Source: Xiphophorus maculatus (lineage: Eukaryota > Chordata > Actinopteri > Cyprinodontiformes > Poeciliidae). Taken from it: a DNA stretch of 64,000 bases. The first letter of the stretch is position 1, and every line of letters starts with the position of its first letter. Below are positions 54,770-64,000 of the stretch, piece after piece. The DNA is taken from positions 14,404,882 through 14,468,881 of the forward strand of contig NC_036454.1 of NCBI RefSeq assembly GCF_002775205.1, read 5' to 3'. The notes below the pieces were generated by a model, which saw only the letters and a program-made list of their open reading frames with translations, had not been told where the DNA came from and made no database searches. The position numbers and the translations under genes are program-made.

Positions 54770-55310
54770 TTGGGCCATTGGGGTAACAGTTGGACATGCA
54801 GACATCTTCTTTCCAGCAAAACTCTCCAGCTCATTCAGGTGGATCCCAAGGCTTTCCCAGAAGGAAAACATATACAGTTCCTCAAGCCAATGCTTGGCCA
54901 TCATAAGAGTCTTCACCCAAATGAGCGTACCATTAAAGCCTTCATAGGGATGCTCCTTGGAAGCACCTTGAGAAGATTCCCAAACCATTTCAATTGGCTT
55001 CTCTCAGTGTTGAAGAGCAGCTGCTGTAGTATGAGCTCTTCGCTCTACAACTTAAGGTGAGATTAGAGAAGAAGCCCATTTTCGCCATTTTTACTCAAGA
55101 TCTTGTTTTTTCTGTCCTAACCCATATCTTGTGATGATAGAAAGGGAAGAGTACATAGACGCACCAATTGAGTTCAGCCTTCTTCACATCAGCAGATGGG
55201 AGAAGTGCCTGCATGACTGTAGCTGAAGTTCATGTCTATTTATCTCCTGCTCTATCCTATCCTCTCTCATGAACAAGATGCTAGGACACTTGAAGTCCCC
55301 TGCTTGAACC
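54770..55310 (-). mobile_element. Old copy of the fish LINE, 3' coding part
   Basis: Sequence runs parallel to 59500-60030 over about 500 bp. Examples are TTCAATTGGCTTCTCTCAGT against CTCAACTGGCTCCTCTCGAT, and GAACAAGATGCTAGGACACT against GAACAAGATCCCGAGATACT. Many indels have destroyed the frame. It has the same orientation as the young copy 4 kb away. Confidence 0.75.
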
Positions 55311-56961
55311 ACAGACTGACCAGCATCTTGGATAGTCTACCTTCCAGATAAGAAACTCTTGACTGCCATTTGCAGCAGTGTGGTTTTAATGTTGAGTCTC
55401 TCAGAAGTAAATTTAAATAAAATTACATATGTTTTTGCACATTACAGGCCCCTTAGATTCAACTAGAGATTGTTTAAACACCGCCTACCTGAGGATTGTT
55501 CCTGACCATGTTCACTCCTTTATGACCACAGTGTACCCATCTTTTTATGGCTGCTTCCTGAATGAGAGGAACGAACCTCAAATCATCTCAAGACAGATTT
55601 GTTGCAAAGCTGCAGCAACAAATAAAGTGAGTATACACAGGTTTCAGAGCAGCATATGTTCTCAACAGGGGCTGAATTTGCCTGCGTGGCGACCCAGGAC
55701 TATTGAACAACTATCCTGTATCGGACAAGAATGGGAAAGCACTGTCCTCCAAAAACTTCTTATACTTTCTTTTTTTGTATTGATTATTACTAAGCAGTCT
55801 TGAACAAATGGTGCAATATATTAGTTTTCACATTTAATATGTGTTCTATGTCTCATAGTGAATGAAATATGGGTTTATCGTCCAACCATTGGTGTTGTTC
55901 CACTTATTGCAGCTGCCCGGGTAACAGACCCAGTAGGGAAACCCAGACGCCCCCCGTCTCAGTGCCATTCCGGGAGATCACAAGACAGCTCATTTTATCC
56001 ACTTGTAAGAGATTTGCAAAGCATTGCAATGTGTTTTTATTTCCATTTTACTTGTCTCAATATTTTTAAATATGCATCGCATCTTTTCCCTTCATATTTC
56101 TTAGTTTGTATTGCCACTAGTCCCTCTATCTTCAATCTCATAAGCTGAAGCTTTTCATATGTATACACACATGCACACACTCTCTTTCATACCTCCTCAC
56201 ACGCGCACATTTACAATCTATAACTATAATAGGTATATCTTTCTGCAAGTATATCATACATTCTATAAAAATGTTTCCCTTTGGGGTTACCGACTGCCTG
56301 CCTGACTGACTGGCTGGTTTCTTGGCAGTGAATGCACAGAGACACAATTATCATAATAGTATTCAAATTCAAACTGTGTGCGTACATTCACGTTCTTGCA
56401 GTTCAATGAAGGAGTTCAGCTGGAAACGTGCTCCTGTGACCTTCATTTTTCGTCACTGCAGAGAATCTAAAGTGAGAGCTGATGGAGTTCTCTTATGCTT
56501 AAAAATGTAATCTATACTCAGTTTGGGCTGATTATCTGCTAAGCAGTCGTATTTAAATTCAATTAGTAGAAAATATAAATTCTCTTGGTCTTAGTGTTTA
56601 AATGGGCCATGTATTGGACCCTGTGCAGTGTATGTTTCTGTATGTGTGTGAGACTTCAGAGGTCAACATCTGCTGAGATTAAAAAAGAAGACAGTCCAGC
56701 CCCGTATAATAGTCTTGCGCAGCTGGTGTGCCGATATTACAGTAAAAGCACTGAAAATAAATAACCACGCTCTCTAACTTTTTTCTTCTTCTTTTTTTCA
56801 GTTCCCAGCACTAATTTGCTCTCTTACACTTGCTGGGAAGGATGGGGTAAGGCGCTCTCTGGCCAAAATGTAAGTTGACGTCACACACTCTGACCACTAA
56901 TTCTACTTTTACATAACCAGTGACATAGACTTACAATGAATAAACAGCACAATATATTCTT

Positions 56962-57318
56962 GTTAACCCTCTATGGCATGACTTTTTATTTTTGTGGGGA
57001 AGAAATATTTTCCTGCATTCTTTGGGAGCTTGGTGGTCCCTAATTACATGTCAATCATAAAATCGGACTCTGACACCTCCTGGAACCAGATTTGGGTTTG
57101 TTGCCTCAGGGTAACATTGGTCTAGAACACCAAGATTGTCTACACTGATTATGAGAAATGAAATACAAATCAAACAAAAACTATATTCATAAAAGAACTA
57201 TTTTTTGGACAAAAATATGTCAAAAATCATGCCCCCCAAAAAATAAAATAAAGGAGCAATGTGAGGTACAGCTATGTGGTTTGTTGCCTGAGGGCAACGC
57301 CATGCCATAGAGGGTTAA
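56962..57318. mobile_element. piggyBac-like MITE with TTAA target duplication
   Basis: The element body is 56966-57314 (349 bp). The termini CCCTCTATGGCATG and CATGCCATAGAGGG are perfect 14-bp inverted repeats. Each is bounded by TTAA (56962-56965 and 57315-57318), the hallmark target of piggyBac transposases. Inside are GTTTGTTGCCTCAGGGTAAC (about 57096) and GTTTGTTGCCTGAGGGCAAC (about 57280), related sub-terminal motifs. There is no transposase, so it is non-autonomous. Confidence 0.9.
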
Positions 57319-57711
57319 TCATTTCCGACAATATCCCTGATTGTCTTGTTCCTTTTCTGGCGTGGGAATTAAATGATGCATGTATTAGGTCTGTAATTAA
57401 AATTTTTTTTCATGGTTTTCTATTTTTTTGCCATCCAACCATATAGCACACATTTCTGATAATGTAAGATGTATCCGTGTGCAACACTAAGAGAGACAGA
57501 AAGGCCCCTTAGGAGGTTAAAAATTCAGCAATAATGCAGAATGTAGTTCAGTTTCCTGTTGATATGATGTTTGTTCCTGATAGGTTTGTTGCTTTGAAAA
57601 AAGTGATTGTTTTAGACCTTGTTTTCTACTGTATGCTGAAATGGGTTTTGTGTAAGAGGCCTCACCACTGTGAGTGTAGAAAAAATGAGCATTAGCATCA
57701 TGAATCTGTGT

Positions 57712-64000
<6,289 letters not shown>

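Larger units (their letters stand above)
51200..57700. other. Interval between ubox5 and lzts3
   Basis: The ubox5 first (non-coding) exon and promoter should be in the first 1-2 kb. Around 52.05-52.50 kb the GC content is slightly higher, but I cannot place a start. The rest holds a palindromic element (54.46 kb), an old LINE copy (54.77 kb) and a piggyBac-like MITE (56.97 kb). I see no FASTKD5-like or other gene. Confidence 0.55.

Overview
The window is vertebrate nuclear DNA, almost certainly from a teleost fish. It is AT-rich and holds multi-exon genes with GT-AG introns. Its repeats are typical of teleosts: Tc1-like transposon relics, a LINE with a tetranucleotide tail, a piggyBac-like MITE and short palindromic elements. 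One gene encodes vasotocin (CYIQNCPRG), the non-mammalian form of vasopressin. I derived exon borders by hand from splice sites, reading-frame continuity and recalled family sequences, with no alignment, so borders are predictions.

Layout. (1) 1-3.3 kb, minus: habp4, an RGG-type RNA/hyaluronan-binding protein, with its 3' end outside the window. (2) 6.5-11.7 kb, plus: znf367, a zinc-finger factor, behind a promoter with six ATTGG boxes and an E2F-like site. (3) 14.4-21.2 kb, minus: slc35d2, a nucleotide-sugar transporter, convergent with znf367. (4) 21.5-28.5 kb: gene-poor, with repeat relics. (5) 28.5-34.0 kb, minus: two tandem CC chemokine genes of similar three-exon structure. (6) 38.7-40.8 kb, minus: avp (vasotocin-neurophysin) with a TATA box and a perfect palindromic CRE. 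(7) 44.9-51.2 kb, minus: ubox5, a U-box plus RING E3 ligase. (8) 57.7-64.0 kb, minus: the 3' half of an LZTS-family scaffold gene, probably lzts3. Its last exon carries two hexapeptide minisatellites and one of its introns carries a young LINE insertion.

The genes are not an operon or a pathway. The interest of the arrangement is synteny: habp4-znf367-slc35d2 is a neighbour group that I recall from human 9q22, and avp-ubox5-lzts3 one from human 20p13. The chemokine pair sits between the two groups. I found no wholly new gene system. The best leads are the LINE with a target-site duplication and a lost catalytic motif, the TTAA-flanked MITE, the coding minisatellites in lzts3, the nested palindrome beside the first chemokine gene, and the promoter architectures of znf367 and avp.
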